Below the pieces are notes generated by a model that was not told where the DNA came from, did not search any database, and worked only from the letters and a program-made list of their open reading frames with translations. A stretch of 54,229 nucleotides of DNA from an uncultured Pseudomonadota bacterium (GTDB lineage Bacteria > Pseudomonadota > Alphaproteobacteria > RF32 > CAG-239): positions 1 through 54,229 of the forward strand of contig CASFJK010000010.1 of assembly GCA_949295025.1 (NCBI GenBank), given 5' to 3'. This document shows positions 16,019-23,462 of this stretch, piece after piece. Numbering within the stretch: position 1 is the stretch's first letter; the number at the start of each line of letters is the position of its first letter. A program made the translations under genes and the position numbers.

Positions 16019-17320
16019 TTGAAACCTATACTGATATTGATGCGCATAATCTTTGTTGGTATTTTCTGGAGCATTTTCTTTCTGGAAGGTATTCGGGTTA
16101 TTATGCTCAAAAACTGGAGATTTGATATATTCCGCAAAGAACATTGGGAATATGCATGGGATTTATGGCTCTCTGGATGGATCATTGCCGATGCAAAGGA
16201 ATGGGCTTTTGTCTTAATAATATTAACATTCATCCCCTTATGGCTAACCGGCTGGGCAGCGCTAAGTGTCATTGTTTGGGAAAAAGTTTTTCTTTCCATT
16301 GTTAAATTTCCAGTTACCCTGTTTAAAAAATTGTTCTTCCAACAAGTTAAAATTATTGCTGCCACAACAGGTGTAAAGAAAATTAAAAAGAAAAAATCAT
16401 ATAAAGAGATTCGTCCAAAGAGCATTCGTCCTCCTCTCGATGACCATATGTTTGAAACAGCCTCGTCTGCTCAAGCTAAAGCACCTATTTCAACCGCTCC
16501 GGTTATTGAGCCTTTGTCACCAATGATTTCTGTGCAACCATCACAAAATTCAGCAACAAGTGAAAATAAATTTGACCACTCTTTGTTCAAATTTGATGAA
16601 GATGAAGATTTTGACTTTGATTTTGATGCTTTTGACGATGATAAAAAATCTGAAAAAGAAGATACTCAGTCTTCTGCTACCGATGAAGAAGAAGCTCCTG
16701 TTGTAGAAAAAGCTCCCAAAGCAAATAAAAAAGAAAAATCGCCGAAAAAAGATTTACCTGCCTCAAGAGACAACAGCAACAAACAGCCAAAGAACAAAAA
16801 CAACAATAACAACAAAGGTAATGGCAATTCTACTTTGGACATTATCAAACAAAAAGGCTATGAAGTTATCACCGGTGTCACTATCAAAAATAATTTAATT
16901 GACTTTATTGGTGTTGCCGCCAACCAAATTTGCATCTGTTTAATTGATAAAGAACCGGGAGATTGGCTTGCTGATGAAGAGCGTTTCAACGATGAAGAAC
17001 CACTATGGTTCTCAGAAAGTTCACACCGCATTTCACCTGTACGCAAAGTAGATTTGGCTAGACAACATGTAATTGATAAATTAGAAAATGCAGACTTCCA
17101 TTTTGATGTAAAAGCTTATGTTATTGAACAAATCGGTAACATTATCAATGCTGAAGATATGTTTGAAATTTGGGATGATATAGGGGTAAATGTTACCAGA
17201 ATTGATCGTGGAACACCAAAAGAATTAAAATTATTCTCAAAAACTCTTGATGAAGCAATTGAAAGCATTGACAAAGACAAGCTTGAAAAGATAAAAAAAT
17301 TAATAAGAAATATATCATAA
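16019..17320 (+). CDS. Two-helix membrane protein with acidic linker and C-terminal domain, upstream of the coupling ATPase
   Basis: This is a 433-residue protein. The TTG start is set by AAGGAG six bases upstream; an ATG seven codons inside is less well placed. Two membrane helices (about 5-28 and 60-90) match the paralogue at 15459. Residues 120-285 form a low-complexity linker with an acidic block (about 185-215, DEDEDFDFDFDAFDDD) and an asparagine/lysine-rich block (about 255-275). A compact C-terminal domain (about 280-430) starts QKGYEVITGVTIKNNLIDFIGV and contains alternating beta and alpha segments. The opening resembles restriction-like nuclease folds, but no catalytic set is clear. 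The gene ends 22 bases before the VirD4-like gene, so the proteins probably work together at the inner membrane. Confidence 0.7.
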   Translation: MKPILILMRIIFVGIFWSIFFLEGIRVIMLKNWRFDIFRKEHWEYAWDLWLSGWIIADAKEWAFVLIILTFIPLWLTGWAALSVIVWEKVFLSIVKFPVTLFKKLFFQQVKIIAATTGVKKIKKKKSYKEIRPKSIRPPLDDHMFETASSAQAKAPISTAPVIEPLSPMISVQPSQNSATSENKFDHSLFKFDEDEDFDFDFDAFDDDKKSEKEDTQSSATDEEEAPVVEKAPKANKKEKSPKKDLPASRDNSNKQPKNKNNNNNKGNGNSTLDIIKQKGYEVITGVTIKNNLIDFIGVAANQICICLIDKEPGDWLADEERFNDEEPLWFSESSHRISPVRKVDLARQHVIDKLENADFHFDVKAYVIEQIGNIINAEDMFEIWDDIGVNVTRIDRGTPKELKLFSKTLDEAIESIDKDKLEKIKKLIRNIS

Positions 17321-17342
17321 AGTCATAACTTAAGGAAAGAAC

Positions 17343-19562
17343 ATGGCGATAGAAAAAAAAGGCGAAGAATGGGAAGAATATAACAGCGCCGTTAAATGGA
17401 TGACCATTACCGTTTTAACGGCCATCGGTGTTACAATTTTTCTGGCAATCGTATCCATGCCGTTAGGTTATCTTATCGGCACTGGTATTTCTAAACAATC
17501 AATCAGCGATGTTGGCAAATTCATCTCTATTATTTTCAGTAATCCTGATTATTTGTTTTCACGCTATTGGAGCTGGATAAAACAACTTTCCAGCTATAAT
17601 GGAAGTTTTTCTTTCAGCCTGTGGCTTCCGATTCTCCCTTTCCTCAGCTTACCCATAATTTTGGTTGTTGGCATTATCACCAACCCCTATCGCTTTCAAT
17701 CAAACATTCATGGTTCTGCCCGTTTGGCTGAATTAAGCGATATTAAGAAAATGGGCTTGCTTAATGGTTTCTGCCAAGTTGTTGGTCGCTATAAAGGCCA
17801 TTTGCTGAAAATGAACGAAACATTATCCACTTTGTGCTGCGCACCTCCGGGTACCGGTAAAACTGTTGGTGTGGTTATGCCAACTATTTTCCACTCTCCC
17901 GGAATGAGTATCGTTGTAAACGATCCAAAACCTGAATTGTGCTTTAAAACAACCGGTGCACGTGCCAAGGTCGGACCTGTATTTGTCATCAACTGGGGTG
18001 CAGAAGACAATCCGGCTGAAGGTATATATTACCCAAGTTGGAACCCTCTGTCTCCAACCGCCATTCCGGCCCCTGGTCCGGACCGCGATATGTACATCGA
18101 CTCCATGTGCAACGTTTTGGTTGAAGATCCTAAAGGAGGTGCAGACCCACACTGGTCTAAAACCGGTCGTGCTGCCTTAACCGGCTTTTTACACTTTATC
18201 GCTTTTAAATGTGAAAAAGCTCGCGCCAACGACTACTTCATCGGCCGCATTTATGAAGGTAAATTAGATGAAGAAGATAAAAAAGTCTTAGAAGGCTACT
18301 ACCTTGAAATGAACGACCCAATGGCTGCCCGCGCCGTTGCCAACTTGCGTTCAGGAAACCTGACAATTGATAACTATTTACCGATTGGTACGTGGAACTT
18401 GTTACCGGAACGTTGGGTCGGTCGCGAAGCTTGTATTGCTATGATTTTGGAATGGATTACCGAAGCCCAAATCAAACAATCTCAAGACATTAAGCGCCGC
18501 TTGGAAGAAGGTGATCAAATGGCTGCTATGGCAGACCCAATGCGCGATTTGTTGGAAGAAGCTATTACCGAGGCAAGAAAATTTGGTTATTCTCAACGTT
18601 GTATCGTTGAATTGAGCCAATTAAGCTCAATGCCGGATAAAGAGCGTGGTTCTGTGCTTTCAACCGGTTTCTCTGGTATTGGTATTTTCAAAAACTCCGC
18701 TGTGGTTGCTCGAACCAGCTTCAGTGATATTAACTTTAAAGATTTGCGCGGTATGAAAGACCCAATTACCGGTGAATGGAAACCAATTTCCGTTTACTTG
18801 TCAGTTAACCAAGTTGATGCTAAAGCTTTGAGCGTGATTTCCGGTACCTTTATTGACTTAATGTCAAACTACCTGATTGCAAACCCGCCAAACTTTGTTA
18901 ACAAAAGTGATGGTAAAATGGGTCCTTTCCCGACCTTATTCGTGCTCGACGAGTTTCCGACCATGCCGAAATTAAGTGCTATTATTGAAGGTCCGGCGGT
19001 CGGACGTGGTCAAAAAGTTTCTTATCTGCTTATCGGACAAGACTTAGGTCAAATTTCCGGTAAATATGGTAAAGATGACTTGGAAACCGTTATTTCTACC
19101 ACCGCCTGCAAAGTTATTTTGTCTCAAAACAACGAGGTAACCGCGCAACGTTTCTCTAAGATGATTGGTAACAAAACAGTTCAAACCTCATCATACTCTA
19201 AAACCGAAGGTGGTTTGGGTATGGCTAAAGGACAAAACCCATTCTCTAAAAACGTTAGCTACCAACTTCAAGGAGCTCCGGTTATCAGTACGACCCAATT
19301 ATTGAGCTTGCCAACACTTAAACAAGTTGTTTTGATGCAAGGCTTTATTGATCGTCCGATTATGGCTGATGCTCCTCGTTGGTTCTTAGATAAGCACATG
19401 ACAGCATTGGCAAAACTTCCCGCCTCACCTAACGTTCCAGATTGGATTGTGGCTCAGCGTGAAGATGTCAACGATGACATGCTTGCCAAACTGGGAATTG
19501 ATTATGATCCGAATGAAGATACCGGTGAAGAAGAATTCTCAGATGAAGAATTGGCAAAATAA
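17343..19562 (+). CDS. VirD4/TraG-family type IV coupling protein (ATPase)
   Basis: This is a 739-residue inner-membrane ATPase of the type that recruits substrates to type IV secretion or conjugation channels. Two N-terminal membrane segments (about 18-48 and 92-112) precede the soluble part. Family landmarks are NIHGSARLAEL (121-131), Walker A APPGTGKT (167-174), the DPKPEL strand (194-199), Walker B LFVLDEFP (532-539), then GPAVGRGQKVSYLLIGQDL (550-568) with the motif 3 glutamine. A roughly 100-residue insertion (about 300-410) and an acidic C-terminal tail are present. AAGGAAAG precedes the start. No VirB or Dot/Icm partner lies in the window. Codons are visibly richer in GGT, CGT, ACC and AAC than in the upstream genes, as in strongly expressed genes. 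The family is firm; the system it serves is unknown. Confidence 0.93.
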   Translation: MAIEKKGEEWEEYNSAVKWMTITVLTAIGVTIFLAIVSMPLGYLIGTGISKQSISDVGKFISIIFSNPDYLFSRYWSWIKQLSSYNGSFSFSLWLPILPFLSLPIILVVGIITNPYRFQSNIHGSARLAELSDIKKMGLLNGFCQVVGRYKGHLLKMNETLSTLCCAPPGTGKTVGVVMPTIFHSPGMSIVVNDPKPELCFKTTGARAKVGPVFVINWGAEDNPAEGIYYPSWNPLSPTAIPAPGPDRDMYIDSMCNVLVEDPKGGADPHWSKTGRAALTGFLHFIAFKCEKARANDYFIGRIYEGKLDEEDKKVLEGYYLEMNDPMAARAVANLRSGNLTIDNYLPIGTWNLLPERWVGREACIAMILEWITEAQIKQSQDIKRRLEEGDQMAAMADPMRDLLEEAITEARKFGYSQRCIVELSQLSSMPDKERGSVLSTGFSGIGIFKNSAVVARTSFSDINFKDLRGMKDPITGEWKPISVYLSVNQVDAKALSVISGTFIDLMSNYLIANPPNFVNKSDGKMGPFPTLFVLDEFPTMPKLSAIIEGPAVGRGQKVSYLLIGQDLGQISGKYGKDDLETVISTTACKVILSQNNEVTAQRFSKMIGNKTVQTSSYSKTEGGLGMAKGQNPFSKNVSYQLQGAPVISTTQLLSLPTLKQVVLMQGFIDRPIMADAPRWFLDKHMTALAKLPASPNVPDWIVAQREDVNDDMLAKLGIDYDPNEDTGEEEFSDEELAK

Positions 19563-19574
19563 TCTGATTATACG

Positions 19575-19610
19575 AAAAAAAGCTGATATCTTTTGATATC
19601 AGCTTTTTTT
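19575..19610. terminator. Bidirectional terminator after the coupling-ATPase gene
   Basis: A 16-bp perfect stem (19575-19590 with 19595-19610, loop TTTT) ends in T/A runs on both sides and serves both converging units. Confidence 0.9.
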
Positions 19611-19621
19611 TGATTAAAACG

Positions 19622-20497
19622 TTAATTGCGATATTTATCACGCAATTCGTTTTGCCATTCCTTAAGAGCGAGCCTCATTGCCAATTTTATATGGTTCTTG
19701 TTCTTTAAAATAGAACAGTAAACCCAAATAAACTGCCATATTCCGCTAAAACAAAACATATTTATCTTCAACGGATATTTCTTTGCCAAACGCAATGCAG
19801 CTTCAGCCGTTTCTTTGGTAATGTCAAAATTCAAAGGCTTTTGCAATTCTCCGGCATATCGATAGGTTCTATCATAAATGGAAGCTATTTCAGAAAACAA
19901 CATTGTCCCTTTACAAAGCCCTTTACAATTATAGACTTGCATCATGTCTTCAACCTTTTCATCAGGAACATAATAAAAAGTTGAAGCCACAACCTTCGCA
20001 AGAGAAACTTCACTTACCTTATCGGGATATTGATGATCCAGATATTCAAAGGTTTGTTTCAAACGCAAAGACAAACGCTTTGTCACACACATAATCGCCT
20101 TTTTATCTTTGTTAAACAGCTCGCTGTAAATATCTAAACAATTCAAGCCGGTATTTGTACCCTTATCAAGCACAATAACATGAGAAGAAAGAGCGCCAAG
20201 TGTTTCACAAACGCGTGCAAGTTTCCGTCCTTCAGATTCACCTTTTGCATTGGTATATTTAGACAATGGCCCAACACCACCAACACATAAAATAATCGGA
20301 TAATATCCATAAGTCTGATAAATTTGATAATACATATCAGTTGCATAAAACGCTGATGTAATATCATCGTCAATACAAACCAAATATTCAGCTTGTACAA
20401 CTTTTCCCTTACCATCAAAACAATTTGTTTTTACACTCAACTGAGCCAAAACAATTTCAGCATCAGTAAAATCTTGTTTACAAAAAAACTTTTCCAT
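19622..20497 (-). CDS. DUF218/YdcF-like protein
   Basis: This 291-residue protein is soluble apart from one hydrophobic stretch (about 247-263). The central region fits the DUF218 (YdcF/SanA-like) alpha/beta fold: YYPIILCVGGVGPLSKYT, then SEGRKLARVCETLGALSSHVIVLDKGTNTGLN, where the T-N-T motif and following helix match the conserved E/D-x-x-S/T-x-N-T of this family, then KAIMCVTKRLSLRLKQTF. The biochemical role of cytosolic DUF218 proteins is not settled. No convincing Shine-Dalgarno was seen. It stands alone between two terminators. Confidence 0.7.
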   Translation of the reverse strand: MEKFFCKQDFTDAEIVLAQLSVKTNCFDGKGKVVQAEYLVCIDDDITSAFYATDMYYQIYQTYGYYPIILCVGGVGPLSKYTNAKGESEGRKLARVCETLGALSSHVIVLDKGTNTGLNCLDIYSELFNKDKKAIMCVTKRLSLRLKQTFEYLDHQYPDKVSEVSLAKVVASTFYYVPDEKVEDMMQVYNCKGLCKGTMLFSEIASIYDRTYRYAGELQKPLNFDITKETAEAALRLAKKYPLKINMFCFSGIWQFIWVYCSILKNKNHIKLAMRLALKEWQNELRDKYRN

Positions 20498-20561
20498 ATA
20501 CTTAAATTTAATAATAAAAAATACATTGCAAATATATCTTTTTAGACAAAAAAGTCAATAT

Positions 20562-20591
20562 AAAAAAAAGCGACTTTTTTATAAAGTCGCT
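20562..20591 (-). terminator. Terminator of the MIF-like gene
   Basis: The stem AGCGACTTT/AAAGTCGCT (20569-20577 with 20583-20591) is followed on the minus strand by eight U. Confidence 0.85.
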
Positions 20592-20619
20592 CACTAAAAT
20601 TTTAAGTTTTAAATTTAAC

Positions 20620-20958
20620 TTAGCCGAGTAAATTGCCGCCAATAGATAAATCTTTTGCGGGCATGTCTATAAAATGAATGTTGACATAATCAGCATCGGC
20701 ATTCAATGTTTTAGCCAAAAAATCCGTTAAATTTTTAGCCAAAGTTTTTTTATCGGCAAAACCAATAGACTTCATCTCCACCAATGCACTGTTGATATCT
20801 TGATTTCCGCCAAAAATCATCTGTGGCTGATAATCAAAAGTTACAATTACATATGAAATAGGCTTATGCAACTCAGATGCAACAAATTGAGCAGCATCTT
20901 GTAAAAAAATTTCTGTATTTTCTGGTTTACAATTAGAATGAATTGTTAAAAAAGGCAT
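20620..20958 (-). CDS. MIF/tautomerase-superfamily protein
   Basis: This is a 112-residue protein of the macrophage-migration-inhibitory-factor fold. The catalytic proline that follows the initiator methionine is present (MPFLTIHSN). HKPISYVIVTFDYQPQMIFGG (about 31-51) and the MKSIG segment near 63-67 match family positions, and the C-terminal half has the expected second beta-alpha-beta unit with VNIHFIDMP. Such proteins are usually trimers with phenylpyruvate or related tautomerase activity. The family lysine at position 33 of MIF is close to K32 here. AAGGGG precedes the ATG. It is a monocistronic unit with its own terminator. The physiological substrate is unknown; the family is reasonably sure. 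Confidence 0.85.
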   Translation of the reverse strand: MPFLTIHSNCKPENTEIFLQDAAQFVASELHKPISYVIVTFDYQPQMIFGGNQDINSALVEMKSIGFADKKTLAKNLTDFLAKTLNADADYVNIHFIDMPAKDLSIGGNLLG

Positions 20959-21027
20959 CTTTTTCCCCTTCTATAATGATAATATCAACAGCTTAAACAA
21001 ATATATCAAATTATCAAGCTAAAAAAA

Positions 21028-21055
21028 AGAGGCATGATAAAAATATCATACCTCT
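21028..21055 (-). terminator. Terminator of the 21068 gene
   Basis: A 12-bp stem with one mismatch (AGAGG-CATGATA with TATCATA-CCTCT) is followed on the minus strand by eight U. Confidence 0.85.
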
Positions 21056-21067
21056 CTACATCAAAAA

Positions 21068-21685
21068 CTATTTTTTGGGTTTGATTTTAATTGAACCTCT
21101 ATCTTGAACCAAAACCACATTGTAAACAACCTGTTTACCATTAAGGTTCAAATGAGTCATCACATTTTCCGGCATAATCCATGTTCCCTGCTCAATATTA
21201 AAAGCTTTTATAAAGCCTTTCTTTTCAGAATAAAATACCCAAGCAAAAAACATTTCATTACCAACACCGATATATTCAAATTTACCGACCACATTTCCCA
21301 AATGAGCTTCAAATCTTCCGGCTTCTTGCACCTTTGCCACATCTAAATGCCAACAAGGCAAAACCAGCATATTTCCTTGCACATCATAAGAAAGTGTATA
21401 CATATTGCTATTTCTGGCAATGAAATTGTCCACTTCTTCGACACTACAACAACCTTGCTCTATTTCCTCTGGAGTTCCATCAATTCGACAAGCAAAATAG
21501 CATTTTTTACCCTGTTTTTCAAAATCACCTGACCACAAGTAATAAGCTTCATCTTGAGCAAAAGACGCAATATCTTTGTCAAAAATAGTACAACCAAATC
21601 GAAATGTGATTGAATCAACTTCCTCGGTTTTAAGTTCAAACTTTTTAACCAAAAACTCTCTTAATGTTTTTTCTGACAATATCAT
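21068..21685 (-). CDS. Unknown soluble protein
   Basis: This is a 205-residue protein I do not recognise. The frame runs back to an ATG at 21775, but that codon lies inside the terminator stem of the upstream operon, so the start at 21685 (MILSEKTLREF) is preferred even though no Shine-Dalgarno is obvious. It has no membrane segment, mixed alpha/beta character and several cysteines (including a CC pair near residue 79). The strand-rich middle contains GNMLVLPCWHLDVAKVQ and GKFEYIGVGNEMFFAWVFY. It stands alone between two terminators. Confidence 0.65.
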   Translation of the reverse strand: MILSEKTLREFLVKKFELKTEEVDSITFRFGCTIFDKDIASFAQDEAYYLWSGDFEKQGKKCYFACRIDGTPEEIEQGCCSVEEVDNFIARNSNMYTLSYDVQGNMLVLPCWHLDVAKVQEAGRFEAHLGNVVGKFEYIGVGNEMFFAWVFYSEKKGFIKAFNIEQGTWIMPENVMTHLNLNGKQVVYNVVLVQDRGSIKIKPKK

Positions 21686-21764
21686 AATGATAAAAATTAA
21701 AAATGAATAATAAGGTTTTCTGTTCGTATATTTAGTTCTTTTTTTACGATATTGCAATGAAAAA

Positions 21765-21796
21765 AATGTCCCCAACCATCATAGGCCGAGGACATT
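21765..21796 (-). terminator. Terminator of the arsR-permease-thioredoxin operon
   Basis: On the minus strand a 13-bp stem with G-U wobbles (21784-21796 with 21765-21777, loop TATGAT) is followed by a run of T. It sits 26 bases past the thioredoxin stop. Confidence 0.8.
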
Positions 21797-21822
21797 ACTT
21801 TATAAAGGAAACTTATCTAAAC

Positions 21823-22083
21823 TTATTTACAACAACAGGTAGAGCCGGATGAAGCAAACCAATTTTCAACTTGTTCTTTAGAAGGCACACCACCGACAAA
21901 AGCAACCTTACCGTCAATCACAACAGCCGGCGTTGACATCACGCCATAAGAAATAATAGCAGTTATATCTTCCACCTTTTCAATTGTTCCGGAAAATCCA
22001 TGCGCTTTAGCCACTTCTTCAACCACCTCAAAAGTTGCTTTGTACTTAGGGCACCCCATTCCCAAAACCTTTATTTCTTTCAT
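21823..22083 (-). CDS. Small thioredoxin-fold protein with an incomplete CxxC
   Basis: This is an 86-residue protein of the redox-active-disulfide-protein-2/MTH895 type. The active-site region reads GMGCPKYKA: C11 is kept, but the second cysteine of the usual GCPKCKA is Y14 (TAC, one base from TGC). The cis-proline loop STPAVVIDGKV (50-60) is intact. The C terminus ends with three cysteines (83-85), which may take over metal or thiol chemistry. It is the last gene of an ArsR-type operon with a DUF318 permease, a combination often linked to metal or metalloid handling. Since the permease beside it is frameshifted, the missing cysteine may reflect decay of the operon. Confidence 0.8.
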   Translation of the reverse strand: MKEIKVLGMGCPKYKATFEVVEEVAKAHGFSGTIEKVEDITAIISYGVMSTPAVVIDGKVAFVGGVPSKEQVENWFASSGSTCCCK

Positions 22084-22092
22084 ATTTTTCTC

Positions 22093-23054
22093 CTACAACA
22101 TATTAAGTAAATATCCGGTAGCCATAAAGGCCACCAACAAATAACCAATAAACATCATCAATAGTTTTAAGCTAAATACTTTTTTGAGCATCATCATCTC
22201 GGGCAAAGAAATTGTTGCAATACTCATAAATGCTACTAATGCCGTACCAACAGGAACACCTTTCATCAATAACACTTGAACTAATGGAACAATACCGGCC
22301 TGAGAAGCATAAATCGGAATACCAACCACAGCGGCAAAAGGCACAGCCCAAATATTTTCCGCCCCCATATATTCTACAAAAAATTCTTGCGGAATATAAC
22401 CATGCATATACGCACCGATTACCAATCCGATTAAAATATATAGACAAAGTGATTTTACCAAATTCCATGAAAATTCATGGGCATATTTCACTAAAGCAAC
22501 TGCTTTTTCTCTCATACTTGAACAAGCGCAAACAGTCAGGGTAACTTTTGGAATATTGAGCGCCAAATATTTTTCCACATGAAACTTATCTGCCAAATAT
22601 CCGGCTAAGACGGAGATAATTGTTCCCGAAATAATATAAACTGAAACAATGTAAGCTCCATAACTTCCCATACTAAGCAACATAATTGCTGCGATTTCGC
22701 TAATTAATGGTGAACTCACCAAAAAAGCCACACTCACGCCAAACGGAACACCTGCCGCAATAAATCCCATAAACAGTGGAATGGAAGAGCAAGAGCAAAA
22801 TGGTGTACCCCCCCTAAAAATACCGCTAAAAAATAACCACTCCAGCGCGATTTTCCGGATAAATAATTCCTCACCTTTTCAGGACTCAGTTGAGAACGAA
22901 ACAATGAGATGATAAATATCAATAAATACAAAAGCACAAAAATCTTTGTACTATCTTCAATAAAGAAATGAACAGCTGAACCTAAATGAGTTTCTTTAGA
23001 AAGCCCCATCTGCAAAATAGACCAATCAGCCAAATGCGTAAAAATCGCTAACAA
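22093..23054 (-). pseudogene. DUF318/ArsP-type permease, split by a frameshift in a G tract
   Basis: Two adjoining frames together make one permease. The first (22734-23054) covers membrane helices and ends its homology at GYFLAVFLGG. The second (22093-22770) resumes with FMGFIAAGVPFGVSVAFLVSSPLI and runs to the C terminus. The family core motif TPFCSCSSIPL is encoded across the junction but is split between frames. On the minus strand the break lies at a run of seven G (plus-strand C at 22808-22814); eight would restore one continuous protein of about 320 residues, near the usual length. Members export or transport metalloid compounds or are of unknown substrate. Either the gene is inactivated or switching, or the base is a sequencing error. 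It starts seven bases inside the arsR gene. Confidence 0.85.
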
Positions 23055-23353
23055 TTACAACCTCCGTTACAACAATCTGTCAGTAAAAATTTTGTAATTT
23101 GCTTAATCAGGCAACAATTCGGCTTATAAAAAATCTGTTTTCCTTGTTTTTCGGAAGAACACAGCCCGACATTTACCATCAAACTCAAATGAAAAGACAA
23201 TGTATTTCTTGGAAAATCGTTCATCAAATCTGAAATTTCCGTTGGTGTAATTCCGTCTTTGCTATGCTCTACTAAAATTCTAAAAATCTGCAAGCGGGTT
23301 TCATTGCTCAAAGCATCAAACACCGCGGCAATATCTGTTAAATTATTTGTCAT
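23048..23353 (-). CDS. ArsR/SmtB-family transcriptional repressor
   Basis: This is a 101-residue winged-helix protein. The core includes FDALSNETRLQIFRILVEH (12-30), recognition-helix region RNTLSFHLSLMVNVGL (49-64) and wing GKQIFYKPN (71-79). Cysteines at 65, 80, 81, 94, 95, 99 and 101 give it a metal- or metalloid-binding C terminus; the ELCVCDL-type site of classic ArsR is absent. AAGGAA precedes the ATG. A 30-bp perfect palindrome lies 11 bases before the start, overlapping a promoter, which fits autorepression. It overlaps the permease gene by seven bases and heads the operon. The inducer cannot be told from sequence. Confidence 0.92.
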   Translation of the reverse strand: MTNNLTDIAAVFDALSNETRLQIFRILVEHSKDGITPTEISDLMNDFPRNTLSFHLSLMVNVGLCSSEKQGKQIFYKPNCCLIKQITKFLLTDCCNGGCNC

Positions 23354-23364
23354 CTCTGATTCCT

Positions 23365-23394
23365 TATTTCTACATTTCTAGAAATGTAGAAATA
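23365..23394 (-). promoter_or_regulatory. Palindromic operator overlapping the arsR promoter
   Basis: A perfect 30-bp inverted repeat is centred at 23379/23380; the half-site is TATTTCTACATTTCT. On the minus strand TTGACT (plus-strand 23403-23408) is followed after 16 bases by TACATT, which lies inside the palindrome, so a dimer bound here would block the polymerase. Confidence 0.75.
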
Positions 23395-23422
23395 TTATTT
23401 TAAAAGTCAAGACACAAAAAAA

Positions 23423-23450
23423 AGCAGTCGGAAAAATAAATCCGACTGCT
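23423..23450 (-). terminator. Terminator of the 23463 gene
   Basis: The 10-bp stem AGCAGTCGGA/TCCGACTGCT has a U run on the minus strand. Confidence 0.85.
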
Positions 23451-23462
23451 AAAAAAGAAAAT

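Noticed and set aside
12455-19562. A conjugative or integrative element carrying the coupling ATPase
   Set aside because: There is no integrase, relaxase, origin of transfer, tRNA junction or flanking direct repeat in view; the block sits between ordinary chromosomal genes.
21686-21775. Upstream extension of the 21068 gene to an ATG at 21775
   Set aside because: The upstream ATG lies inside the terminator stem of the thioredoxin operon, and the added residues are an unlikely basic and hydrophobic leader.
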